Assembly: GCF_001638985.1 (NCBI RefSeq) | Contig: NW_017265152.1 | Coordinates: forward strand, 252,849 to 316,848 | Length of the DNA stretch: 64,000 nt | Source of the DNA: Phycomyces blakesleeanus NRRL 1555(-) | Lineage: Eukaryota; Mucoromycota; Mucoromycetes; Mucorales; Phycomycetaceae | Reading direction: 5' to 3' | Shown: positions 1 through 11,347 of the stretch, piece after piece | How positions within the stretch are numbered: the first letter of the stretch is position 1 | Layout of the letters: each line of letters begins with the position of its first letter | The notes under the pieces: generated by a model | Seen by the model: only the letters and a program-made list of their open reading frames with translations | What the model was told of the DNA's origin: nothing | The model's database searches: none | Made by a program: the position numbers and the translations under genes

Positions 1-925
1 GATTCGCTCCAAGCTCGTCACTGAGCATGTCAACAAAGCCGTTGCTCAGCGTAAGAAGTGGAGTAAATTCGGTGACGAAGAGGGAAACAAGCCTGGACCT
101 GATATGGCAACAACTACAATTGGTGAGAACATCCCACTCAAGCTCGGATCCAACACCGGAAAGGTAATTTAATCTTAAAATTATTAACAGAAAAAGAATA
201 TCTTGTTTGACCAGGTAGATCATTTAGAACGTAGAGGCTGTTGCAGCAGAGGAGGCACACGACAAAGTTGCCAGTCAGCTTAAAGCAAAGAACATCATGT
301 GCCGTATCTGTAAGGGCGAGCATTTCACATCCAAGTGTCCCTACAAGGATACTCTGCAGCCCCTCGACGAGATCGAATCTTCCCTCGAGGCTGTCAAGCT
401 CGAAGGTAACATTGATTTATTACTTTTTTTTTTACATTTTTAGAGGAAACTGCATCTCCTTTTTATTTTTGGGGAGTGTGAATATGAATGTAGTGGTGCA
501 TGGGATTGTGAGTGTGCATTGTGCACTGTGCTTATGTTCTATGTGTTCTTTTTTTTTTTAAAAAAAAAGGAGAGATGGAAGCTGGCGAAGGTGGTCTCAA
601 CAAATACACACCCCCTCATCTCCGAAACAAGGGTCCTGGAGGTGCTGGCGAATCTATGCGCGATGCTAAGCGTGATGATAGCGCCACTCTCCGTGTCACT
701 AACTTGTCTGAGGATGTGACCGATAACGACATATACGATTTATTCAATCGCTTTGGTAATATTGCCCGTGTCTATCTTGCACGCGATCGCGAGACCAGTC
801 TCTGCAAGGGTTTCGCATTCGTTTCCTTCAGTGACAAGGATGACGCAGAAAGAGCCCAGCAGGCAATCAACGGTTACGGTTACGACAACCTTATCCTCAG
901 AGTTGAATTTGCTCGCAGTACATAA
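1..925 (+). CDS. TIF35: Translation initiation factor eIF3 subunit G (eIF3g/Tif35), 5' end outside window
   Basis: Cytoplasmic eIF3 subunit that links eIF3 to the 40S ribosome and mRNA during scanning and reinitiation. Exons are about 2-163, 228-405 and 570-925, all with GT-AG introns; the reading frame is open at the window start, so the N-terminus lies upstream. About 231 residues are visible. Exon 2 carries the family's zinc-knuckle-like motif CRICKGEHFTSKC (CxxC-H-C). Exon 3 carries a Gly-rich linker, then a C-terminal RRM with RNP2 (LRVTNLS) and RNP1 (KGFAFVSF), and ends shortly after the RRM as in other eIF3g proteins. Domain order and content are diagnostic. The exact 5' end cannot be seen. 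Confidence 0.95.
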
Positions 926-1853
926 CTTCCCAATAGTATTTACCGCTTTTAGTATTCAATCTTTGTTTGCAAACCACCCTAAATTTGCATATATGGCATG
1001 TAAAAAGAAACTCAGGGTTCGCTTTTATAGATACGAGCAGGACTTTTATTTTTATTTTTTTATCCATGTAAAAACGTGTGCTAGTGTGTGTGTATGTATG
1101 TGTATGTGAGTGTATGTGCGGTTGATATTTACTATAAAAAACAAGGGTAATGTTTATATATTGTGCCTATTGGTTTCAGGTCTTTTAATGGAGCTGGATC
1201 AATACTATGAGGGTGCTGATACTTATATTTTGGTATCCGTTTTTTGAAAGAAAGGGAAATAAGAAACATCTTAAATATATGACATTTGTTATGCGCTTAT
1301 CGTCTTTGGGAAGAACTTCTGCCAAAAACGTATTGAGCTTTGATGCTAAAGTAGCTTTGAGTTAGATATCTCTTGGTGACATTTTTGCTACTGGTCTTAA
1401 TTTAGAAGATTGGATAGTACATATTCCTATACTGTATCGGCTAATACATATTTGGTTTCATTTACCATCAAGTAACACTGTTTAAGTGGGGGTTGCATTA
1501 AGTATGTGCTTGTGGATCAGAGAAAAAAAAACAGTAAGGAAAACAAATAAACAAACGAATAAATACTACTAGCTTAATTAACCCTCACATAAATAAAGTT
1601 GAAACTTAGATATATGTACATATATGTATACATACAGTCCGATAGTAAAGACACTTATACCCCTTCATAACCAATTGTCATTGCTAATATTAAGTATGGG
1701 TAGATATTTGTCCATTTTTAAAGTGTGTAACAATTCGATATTTGAAGCACGCCGTGACTTTGATTTGCTTTTACTTAATCACTTCACTTTAGGTATTGCG
1801 ATTAAATTTATTTCTATTTCATTGCAAACATTAGACATTTACTTTTATATCTA
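926..1853. other. Intergenic, no gene seen
   Basis: AT-rich 3' flank of eIF3g and 5' flank of the next gene. It holds a TG-rich stretch near 1083-1110 and the short open frame 1624-1854, which has no recognisable similarity and reads as chance. No RNA gene or element end was identified. Confidence 0.6.
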
Positions 1854-3542
1854 ATGAACCCTAAAGGAGAGAGATGGGCTGTCGATAAGAAGGAACATTG
1901 GGATGCGCTTGCAAATGAGAAGATTAATCTATTGGAGAATGCATTCCAGGAACACATAAATTGGATTTGTCAATATGCCATGCAAAAGTAAGTGTAGTTT
2001 AATTCTCTGAATGAATAATTGAGTATATATATATATATGGGGGCCTGTGTGTGTGCAGCTTCTTATTCTATAATAATAATATTAATTTTAGAAAAACTAC
2101 CGAGAGCTCAAAGGTAAAAAAAGAAGCAGCAAGATTATTGTGCCTGAAAAAACTAGTAGCCTGGACAAAGAATTTTCTATTAACTTTAGATTTGTGCATT
2201 ATCTTTATTTTATTTTCTAGAGGCGCCTTTCACAAAATAGTACACTAGAAAAGTCCCTAGCTATCAACAATACATCCGAGGACTACGTTAATCACGAATC
2301 GTCGAATACATCTCCAACCTTGCCACTTGCCAAGCGACAATGCATTGACCTTCGAGACTCAAATCAAGCATCATTAAAATACGAAGGAAGCCCAGAAACT
2401 GATCCAGATGATACTGAGAAAAGTGTATCAAATATATCTCAGGATATACAGAAGGATTTTGTAAAAAATGATACCAAAAATGAACGCATTTCATCAAAGA
2501 TAAATACCAGTGATGAATCAGAAAGAGTCCTTTTAATTCAGAAATCCCGAATAAGCACAGGAATTACCAAACTACTAAGAAGAAATGATGGATTGGATGA
2601 AAATGATACCGTTAAGCTTCTAGTCCCATCAAAAAGCAAGAGTACTCCAATTAAGCTAGAAGGAAGTCTCCAAGACAGTATAAGCATGCGAAGTCTATCT
2701 TTTGGAAGGGGTTTCAATCACGCTAGATCATCTCTTACGGACCCAAAGTCTTTTACAAAAACAGAAAATGCTGTCCAAATGAAGAAACCAGACACTATTT
2801 TGCCACAGCTGAATACTCAACAAAACCACCCTTTAAATCCTACTAAAGCAAATATAGAAGCAAACACAAGCACTGAGCTGGTAACACTAAATTTACTGAG
2901 GAGACAACTTTTCTTGTTTTTTTTTGTATTAATAATAATAACGCTAGATGCCGCCTCCAAAAAGCACAATTCCATTAAAGTTTCAGTTTGCAGACATTCC
3001 ATCAGAAAATGTATATTTGTACTTATATGTTTATATATATATATGTGGTCTGATGAAGAGAATGATTGGTATTTACTTGTGTTTTATTTTATTAGCAAGC
3101 TACGCTTGTAGTAGAATCAATTGAGAGAATTGAAAACAAGGTAAAAACAATATTAATATCTACTATTAGTCTGGGTTTTATGCAGTCCATTCTAGATTGA
3201 ATTCTCAAATTTGGTTACATTTATTCTTACTATTTGCTTGTGTTCATATTTCTGTTTATCTGTATAGAGGGAAAGAACAACAAATGAAAGCATTAGCACC
3301 ACAACTACCCAAGAATTCGATGATGAATTTCTGGACATATTAGATGTCACTCCAGATTGGGTAAAGAGCCCGATGTTTGAACAGCTTCTCGAAAAACAAA
3401 CCCACATGGATCCAGATAAAATATTTGGTCGAATCCCACCTATAGATTTAAAAAGTAGGGAATTTGTATAATTTTTTTTTTACATTAAGCTAACAAATTA
3501 TTTACAGATATCTTCACAAAGCCACGCAAAACAAAGCACTGA
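1854..3542 (+). CDS. SLI15: INCENP/Sli15-like inner centromere protein
   Basis: Predicted scaffold of the chromosomal passenger complex, which binds and activates Aurora/Ipl1 kinase. Exons: 1854-1987, 2092-2113 (22 nt), 2221-2880, 2948-3010, 3096-3140, 3268-3454, 3508-3542, giving 381 aa in a continuous frame. The N-terminus has an amphipathic Trp-containing helix (WAVDKKEHW...), matching where INCENP binds survivin/borealin. The middle is Ser/Asn/Lys-rich and disordered. Near the C-terminus, DWVKSP, DPDKIFG and IPPIDLKNIF match the IN-box (W-x-x-S-P, DPxxIFG, PPxxL..IF). Odd: the protein stops at KPRKTKH, just after the IN-box core, so the Thr-Ser-Ser motif that Aurora phosphorylates in many INCENPs is not visible. 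The assignment rests on these motifs; overall similarity is low, as is usual for this family. Confidence 0.72.
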
Positions 3543-4631
3543 GAAGTTTATATATCAGTAATCAATGCATGAGCACTCAAGTATCTGGTCACTCGGATAA
3601 ATGCACACATATGTAGAAAGCAAAAACAAAAAAGCAAAACGCATAACAACAATATTGATATGGAAAATAAGGAAGTTTCTCCAGTAAATAGTAAGGGTCA
3701 ACAATTCAATATATCAAATCAGTACATAACATTAGCCAAAACAGTAATAATTATAATAGCTCTAATGTGTAGACCATACATATGTAAATTAAAAATTATT
3801 AAAGAATTCATTTAACAAAAAAAAAATAAGCAACAACAACAACAGCATTTAATCAAGATTTTAAGGTAGTCTATAATAAGGTGGTGTATATATAAAACAA
3901 AAATCAATACAATCAATGCTCACAGAGCTTATCTATTTATTTATTATATTCTTTAAATTAAGTATCATGGTCATATTATAAGTAAAATATTAAAGTGGAA
4001 GCTATAACTTACATTTTTTGACTAATCACGTATTCTCTAACTTAACTTTTAGCTTATCCACCACGTATTACTAATATAAAGAAACAAGATGATTATGTAA
4101 AGTTAATAATTAGATCAATAATACACTGCTACTATTACATAATAACTAAACTGGAATAATAAATCAAGTTAGAGATAACCAATTATTTAAAGTAAGTAAT
4201 CAAAACTCTCTTAGATACACATATTTATATATAATGTTTTCAAGTAAGAAAACTAGTGATATTCAACGGCTATTCTATAAAAGGCTGGTAAAAAATCGAC
4301 ACTTGTGAATGGTGTATACAATTTAGATATGTATCATTGAATTAAAGATAACGTGTACATATAATAGTTATATATTTCTCAAGCAAAAGGTCTTTTAGTC
4401 TATAGTATTTTTTTATTGTTTTATTAGTTAAAGAAAGAACGATTAGGTATGCTTTGTATGTCATTAAAAACACGGTGGTCCATCGACAATAACCTTTTGC
4501 TTTTTCTAATTTGTCTTGAATGCACAGCAAGGCATGTGCGCTTTGGATTTTTTTATAATATACTGCCTGTTAAACTGCTTCAAAATGTTAAAGGTAGAGG
4601 AAGAAGAATTAACTTAAAAGAAAGGAAGAAA

Positions 4632-5195
4632 TTGAATTTTCTATTCATCAAGAACGTCCATTACATGAACTCGATTGGGGAAGTTTACCCTCCTATTCTA
4701 AATTTCAGCCAATCACATTCCAGTATATGAACGTATGGCAAAGAAAAGAAAATATAGAATTGAAAGGAAAGTATTCTTATTTATAGCCAACCCTTGAGTG
4801 AAATTTTCTGCGACTAACTTCTAAGGTATTCACATGATATTAGATACTGGTGTTGCTTGTGCAAGCTAATATCTTAATGACACAAATACAAAAGTTGCAA
4901 ATTCATGCATTAACGCAGAGACAAAATCTAAAGTTATGCGCGGTGTTTAAATAAGCACCGACTTTTTTCATGTACTTCTTGACACTAAAACCCAAAATGT
5001 ATGCGAGTAAATCCAAATCAGCTCAATTGTCATTAGACTCACAGGTTGAGGCACACTTTTGATACTAAATATCAGGTGCTTATACGTGTGTTCTAATAGT
5101 CATAAAACTAAAGAAGTTCAGCAAAATGGTATTCTACATCATAAAGTAATTCTCAAATGGCTACATCAAAATATAAATCAAAACTTTCTTTTATA
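4632..5195 (-). repeat. Dispersed non-coding repeat, copy A (inverted relative to 41100-41695)
   Basis: The sequence from about 4632 to 5195 matches the reverse complement of about 41100-41695 along almost its whole length. Blocks of 20-60 nt are identical, for example around 4835-4960, including a shared TTGCAAATTCATGCATTAAC. There is no long ORF. Read on the minus strand, a TATAAATA box sits inside the unit (rc of the TTTATAGCC stretch near 4780), compatible with a solo LTR or other non-autonomous retroelement. Ends and target-site duplications are not clear by eye. Confidence 0.75.
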
Positions 5196-5382
5196 GCATT
5201 TATTCTTTCTTTCTCTCAATTATTTCTAGAATTGAGGCTCTCAGAGATCTATACTACTAAATACACATTAAACAAAATGAGCAAATGTAAAGTTACATCC
5301 TGATTCAATTTATATAAAGGTAAACATTCTATATTGAATAACTCATCGCCATAGCTATCATCGGTACTGTTAATTCTGAAGC

Positions 5383-5528
5383 TGACGTCAAAGTCTGGGC
5401 GGCTTTAAGAATTCTCTTTTTTTGGAATACATATAACAGGCACAGCTTCGTAAACCAAGAAACTGGTTTCATTTTTATCTTTTTTTTTTCTATGTTAAAG
5501 TACCATCAGACGCATTATAATGACGTCA
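5383..5528. promoter_or_regulatory. Two perfect CRE/ATF palindromes (TGACGTCA) upstream of proteasome beta-7
   Basis: TGACGTCA occurs at 5383-5390 and 5521-5528, with a half-site CACGTCA just after the second copy. They lie about 262 and 124 bp before the start codon of the PRE4 homologue. This octamer is the classical ATF/CREB-type bZIP site. Regulation of the proteasome gene through them is inferred from position only. Confidence 0.5.
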
Positions 5529-5651
5529 CTTTCCACGTCACGGAGGCCGACGCGTCTCTACAGGAGAGGGAAATTGGTGAAATTGAGAGGTTTGAAGTAC
5601 GTACAAGTTTCCTTGAGTTAGTTTGGTATATTTCTTTCTCAACACACAACC

Positions 5652-7020
5652 ATGGACCATTTTCCTTCAGCCTGGGGCAAGCCTCGTAACGAAGCCGTCG
5701 ACCAGTACAACACCGTACCCCTCACCCGCACTCTTCCTGATGCTGCTGTTCAGGCAGCTCTTGGTCCTACCACCAGAACACAGTGAGTTTTGTGGATGGT
5801 TTATTACCGCAGGAAGCAAGTCTATGCATTACATTTTGCTAGACGCGTAAAACATGACCATTGAGTATTTACCACAATGTATTTGTATTTATATGATAAA
5901 GGGCTCCTCTTGTAACAGGTACATCTGTCATCGCATTCAAATACAAGGATGGTATTATGATGGCAGCCGATATGCTTGGTAAGTTTATATACTTTTCATT
6001 CCAAGACTAAAGAGAGGATATAACAAAAAAAAGGAATACATATAAGTCTGGATCAGACTTGAGAGAGAATTGAATAATATGTACCTATATTCATTCATGC
6101 GTGAATTATTGTTATTATTATTATTTTAAAAAAAGGTTCATATGGCTCTCTCTCTCGTTTCCGCGACATTGAAAGATTACATCCTGTTGGAGACCACACC
6201 ATTGTTGGTGCTTCGGGCGATTTGTCCGATTACCAATACATCGAACATCTTTTGGATTCTTTGATGTAAATGAAATGATAAGAAATAGAAAAAGGGGTTT
6301 TAAAAAGAAGTGCTGACAGACTTAATTTTGCTCTGTAAAGGATCAAGGAACATTGTGCAGATGATGGACATGTGTTGGGTACTCCTCACATTTATGAATA
6401 CCTTTGGAGAGTTCTTTACAACAGACGATCTAAGTTCAACCCTCTCTGGAACTCGCTTGTTGTGGGCGGTCTTCACAAGGGAGAAAAGTACGGGACTGCT
6501 CTATATATATATATTATGCAATATGAAGAAGGAAGAGAGAAAGGGAGAGAAAGGAATATTCACTAATAATAATGTCGTGTGCGTGTACTTATTAGGTTCC
6601 TTGGATACGTTGATTTGAGAGGTACTACCTACCAATCAACCACTATTGCTACTGGTTTTGGTGCTCATTTGGCACAGCCTATCTTGAGAAAGAGAGTGGA
6701 GGGCAGAGAAGATGAGATCACTGAACAAGAAGCAGTTGAGATCGTCAATGATTGTATGCGTGTATTGTTCTACAGAGATGCACGATCAATGAACAAGGTA
6801 ATTCAAATGATTTTTCTTTTTAAAAAAAATAGAGGGATAAGAAATTATATATGTATATATAAAGAGAGAGATATAGAGAAAAATGAAATTAAACGATGCT
6901 ATTTGCGATATATAGTTCCAAAGAGCAAAGATCACAGAAGCTGGTACCGAGGTTACCGAGCCTTATAGTGTTGAGACAGAATGGTCTTTTGCAGAGTCCA
7001 TCAGAGGCTATGGAGCCTAA
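5652..7020 (+). CDS. PRE4: 20S proteasome subunit beta-7 (Pre4/PSMB4 type)
   Basis: Non-catalytic beta subunit of the 20S core particle in cytosol and nucleus. Exons: 5652-5782, 5902-5978, 6136-6265, 6341-6487, 6596-6797, 6916-7020, all GT-AG, giving 263 aa, typical for Pre4. A roughly 40-residue propeptide precedes the processed Thr region (PLVTGTSVIAFKYKDG). Family landmarks follow in order: AADMLGSYGSLSRF, GDLSDYQYIEHLLD, the YNRRSKFNPLWNSLVVGG block, FLGYVDLRGTTY and the C-terminal CMRVLFYRDARS segment. The start was chosen because it is the first ATG giving the family N-terminus and lies directly downstream of a promoter-like region with CRE sites. No anomalies were seen. Confidence 0.96.
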
Positions 7021-7286
7021 AATTATCTTTTTATTTGGTCAATTATATATCTACATCTCTTCTCTTTGTGTATGTGTGTATACGTCCGTGTGTGTGCGTG
7101 TGCATGTATTTTGAAGACACAATAAAAATCATATTGGTCTCTAACTGTTATAAGTATGTGTATATGTATATATTATAAAGATAAATAGCCAAATTAAAGA
7201 AATTCAAACCAAAAATCAATAGATAAATCAATAAATCAATATTAAAGCTAAAAGTACAAAAAAAAGAAGATAGTAAAAGCAATTTT

Positions 7287-8539
7287 TTATAAGCCCAACT
7301 CTTTGTTAGAAGGACTCTGCCAGGTGAAATTCTTGTATGGCTTGAGAATAGCATGGATCTGATCAAGAACTTTTTGTTCAGTCTCAGATAATTTTTCTTT
7401 TCCTTGCTCAATATCTTTCATGCGCTTAATGGCAGCTACTGCAGCCTTAGCTTCTTCTCGCTTTCCGATGCCAATTACAGTTGTATCAAGATTAAATTGC
7501 TGACGACCAGAGAACGAGAAGCGAGAGGCAATTTCAGAAATGTTGAGTCCATTTTCTTTGGCAAGCAAAGCGCACTTGTGAACAGCTTCCCTGAGTTCAG
7601 GATGAGCTGGATGCCATTCTGGAGGACCGGACTCGCGGAAAAGTCCCATACTCAATGGGGATGCGTTGAGAAGATAGCGAACACCAGCAGCACGGAAAGC
7701 ATCTGCATAATCGGACAAGGTTGTGTCGTTGAGGGAATAATGGCAATAAGACAATATTATGTCCAATGGCTGTCCCTTGGCGTGTTGATGTTTGGCGATC
7801 TTCAATAGGACAGGCAAAGGATAGCCTTGATCCCACAAACAAACAAAAATTAGACAATTAATACCTAATATTATGGAATTTCCCTCCCTCTCCCTCTCTG
7901 TGTGTTTGTGTGTGATGTTTCTACCTGTACATCCGACGTAATTGATCTTATTTTGCTTCTTAAGTTCAAACAGGGCCTCCAAAGCACCACCTGGTCCAAC
8001 AACTTTGTCAAAGTCTACAAATTCAACATCGTGACAGAATACGATGTCGAGATAGTCCGTATGCATTCTACGCATACTTTCTTCTACACTCTTCTTTACA
8101 CGCTCAGAGCTGTAGTCAAAGTCCTTTGCAAAATACCCATATCGTCCAACTTTTGTGGCAATGTAATAAGATGAACGAGGGAATTCCTCCTTGAGTTCAT
8201 TCAAAGCATCTCCCAAGAGAAACTCGCTGTGTCCATAATATGGAGATGTATCAAAAGTATTGATACCTACGCACGTGTATATATATAACATTAGTAAGGG
8301 AAACAAACCATTAAGTAAATGCTTATATTTTGTACCTGACTGCAATGCTTCTCGACATGCTTCTACAGGCCAATGAGCCTCAATCTTATCATAACTACCG
8401 GAAAGAGCTCCGGCTCCAAAGGAGATCTCAGAGGGCTTAAACTCGGTTTGGGATACTTGCGTGTACTGTTTTTTTTAATAAAAGGAATTACATGAGCATT
8501 ACAAGAATAATGTGTGTTTGAGATGCTTACATTGGGCAT
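7287..8539 (-). CDS. Aldo/keto reductase, L-galactose/D-arabinose dehydrogenase (ARA2) type
   Basis: NAD(P)-dependent sugar dehydrogenase of the aldo/keto reductase superfamily. Its closest recognisable relatives are L-galactose dehydrogenase of plants and yeast Ara2, which feed aldono-lactone (ascorbate/erythroascorbate) synthesis. Exons on the minus strand: 8531-8539 (9 nt), 8336-8465, 7925-8266, 7287-7825; 339 aa. Visible are FGAGALSGSYD near the N-terminus, catalytic Asp and Tyr in NTFDTSPYYGHSE, Lys in IATKVGRYG, His in VFCHDVEF, then DIILSYCHY and the GPPEWHPA block that is characteristic of this subgroup. The first coding exon encodes only MPN, supported by frame and splice sites. Exact substrate cannot be told from sequence. 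Confidence 0.9.
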
Positions 8540-11347
8540 GGAAAAGCGAGAATGAAATTATATAAAAAAGGGGCAAGAAATGAGTGCTCGGATAAAGAAG
8601 ATTGTGCGCTACTTAAAAAAACAAAAAACAAAGTAAAAAAGAAAGAAATGGTAAAAGAGAGATGCGCAAAGGTAATAGCGAACAAATTTCTTTTATGTGT
8701 TCGTACGTTCGATCTTTAATATTACCCACGGTTAGAAGGTTGTATAGCTGAGACCAAATATAAGCTAAAGAAGTTTCCCAAGGAGGTGGAGATAGGTTTA
8801 TGATTGTTGAAACTAAAAGAAAAAATATATGGATTTTATGTCCCCTTTATTTACTTTTTTGCCAGTTTATTGAATGGCTTTATATGGGAGTGTTTAGTTT
8901 TTTGATCTTGTACATGATTTCTTAATATAACACCTGCTCTGTTACAATACAATTAGAATGAAGATTGCTTTTCTTTTTTACTCTATCCATTATCTGGGAA
9001 ATTATATTCACACAGCAAAAATAGTAGTAGTTACATGTTAGAATATATTCCCACCTTCTCGGGTTATTCGGAGAATATTTTCAAGTTTTATTAGAGCATC
9101 TCCAGCAGTCAGCCAACTTTTATTTTATCTAAAGCCATACGCTGCCACTTTAGCTAAAATAAAAGTCATTTTTCCTAGCAGTTGAAGTTATCTTTTTTTC
9201 ATAAAATAAAATAAAATAAACTACTGGGAGCATGACCCTTAACTAAAAGCCTAAATACGGGATAAAAGTCGTGATAAAAGTGGCTGCTGGAGATGCTCTT
9301 AGATGCCAACACCAGTCCCTCTTTTTAATTAAACTGTATCTTACAGGACACTTGTATATATGTTAGCAAATTCAATGAATAATTCACAAGTCAAAATATT
9401 TCTTTTGTTTTGTTCTCTAATGGACTGAATACTCTAGAACTACACGACTGTCGCCAAGCACTTTGGTACTTTCAAACAATTGATATATCTATATACACTG
9501 ATATATTAAGAGGTTTATCAAGAAGGGATAACATCAACATATGCAAGTTAATTTCGGGTTGTCTCATATACTACAAAGCTCAAGTAAACTTTGGGAGAAA
9601 AAAACAAATAAAGAAGTAAGAGGTGGTGCTATTATCCAACAAGACTTTTAGTGTCTTACCAAAATCAACAAGTATAATCATCTACACTGGTAAAGAAAAA
9701 AGTGCCTTTAGTGATAAATATTTGCAAGATTTTCCGGTTTCATAGAATGCTAGCTGATATATAGTGCATGCTTTATTTGATGGTAGGACTATTGAACCAG
9801 AAGTTTCTTACAATAACCTACAATACAATACATTGTATCAAATATTTACTAGATAAAATGATGTATATCTATAGCTCTTGTAATGGTTAAACAAAACAAC
9901 ATTTAGTAACTCTAAATATATATAATTTTACAGCTTAAATTTGACTTTAGCTAAACTTATTACTGCATATAAAGTGATTTATTCTCTTCTTTACATACTT
10001 CTTTTATTGCTCTTTTAATATTTTGCTATAAAGCATCATTTAGTTGTTGGACCGATGTAAAGGTTACTAAATGTACCTAAAAAAAAAGACATATATTAAC
10101 CATATTAAAAATATGTGCTGGCTAAAACGTAGAAGGTGGTTCAGAATATTACAAAATTCATTCACTAATAGTAAAACTAATAGGCTTAAAATCTGATATT
10201 CTATTGCTCAAATGAAATATACGCGCGCGTATGTTTTCTACGAGTACGGAGTTATAAATCCCGCAACCTTCTACCGTGATATAGTGTTAACTCAGATTAA
10301 CCATTGGTCCGGACCGAAGCCTCGGACCAAATATGCTATGTCTTATGTAATTCTATGTTTTATTTTGTTTTGTTTATCATATTTCTGTTTCGTGACTTGC
10401 CCTGTCGTGTCCGAGTGTGTGAGGTCAGTCCCAAAAACGTATTAATTCTCCTTTTATGGTAGATATTCTAATTACAGTCGCGCCATTTTGATGCCATGTA
10501 CGACCTTAAAAAGATAAAAAGTACATGGTCTCAACTCACAACAATAGTATTATTATTATTTTTTATTTTAAATAATAATAAAATCAGAGTATCTGCTCAT
10601 TACCCGAATATATATCAAGTATTTAAGAGCACTATAAATAATTAGACTGGCGTATTATTCTGATATCGTAACAATTCTCATACAACAACATAGTATATAT
10701 GTATACATGCAAACATGAGAGACCCGGTGCTGCTGAGGTTCCGGCCTCCAACTTCATCCTATTTTAATAATAGGTTGACTTTTTGTGTAATATTTATCGG
10801 AGACAGTATTTTAAAATGGCATTTTAATTAGACAATAAAATAATCGGCATTATAAAAGAGAGATACACATATCTTGCGTTAATGACACTGATCATATAGA
10901 ATCCGCTTGTCTTTGCTTATACACACAGTCAAACAAACAGATAGTACAAATGGATATTCTTATCATAAATAAAAAATAAGTGTATAAACAATTACTGTAC
11001 AGAATAGATGAACTCCTTTCATTAATTTTAGCCTTGTTAATAAAGCATACTGCATCATAAAAGGCCTTTTTATTTTATATATATTATTTTTCTGACATTG
11101 AATTAATATATAAACTCTCATTCGGCGATTAACATTTTTAAGCTAAGAGATTTATTTTTAAATGGCCAATAATCTGACTTTATCATTGCTTATTTTTCGC
11201 ACGGTTGAGTAAAAAAATAAAAACAACAGGGGAACACAAAGATAGCTAAAAAAGAGAAAAAGAAAAAGAAAAGGAATATATTTTTTTTAGAGTACTTAAC
11301 TTCAAAAACCTTGTTTCGCGTTCTCTTTACCTTTTTTCCATTACACC
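8540..11347. other. Intergenic, 2.8 kb, contains a MITE and two hairpins
   Basis: Spans the divergent region between the aldo/keto reductase and the aminopeptidase. It holds the PIF-type MITE at 9094-9298, a hairpin at 10304-10330 (TTGGTCCG/CGGACCAA) and another at 10494-10528 (CCATGTAC/GTACATGG). The open frame 10212-10445 runs across the first hairpin and has no recognisable domain. Otherwise AT-rich. Confidence 0.65.
9094..9298. mobile_element. PIF/Harbinger-type MITE, 205 bp
   Basis: Terminal inverted repeats GAGCATCTCCAGCAGTC (left) and its near-perfect complement GGCTGCTGGAGATGCTC (right) bound a 205-bp non-coding unit. The flanks carry the direct trinucleotide TTA at 9091-9093 and 9299-9301, the target-site duplication typical of PIF/Harbinger elements. 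A second internal inverted pair (CCTAGCAGTT/AACTACTGGG) folds the element further. No transposase ORF is present, so it depends on a partner in trans. A related copy lies at 34673-34968. Confidence 0.85.

Larger units (their letters stand above)
3543..5651. other. Intergenic with dispersed repeat copy and proteasome promoter
   Basis: About 2.1 kb without a gene. It contains copy A of a dispersed repeat (about 4632-5195) and, closer to the downstream gene, two perfect TGACGTCA palindromes. The remainder is AT-rich with no recognisable RNA or protein gene. Confidence 0.7.

Noticed and set aside
10212..10445. 77-aa open frame
   Set aside because: Crosses a hairpin, no conserved pattern and no promoter or intron context.
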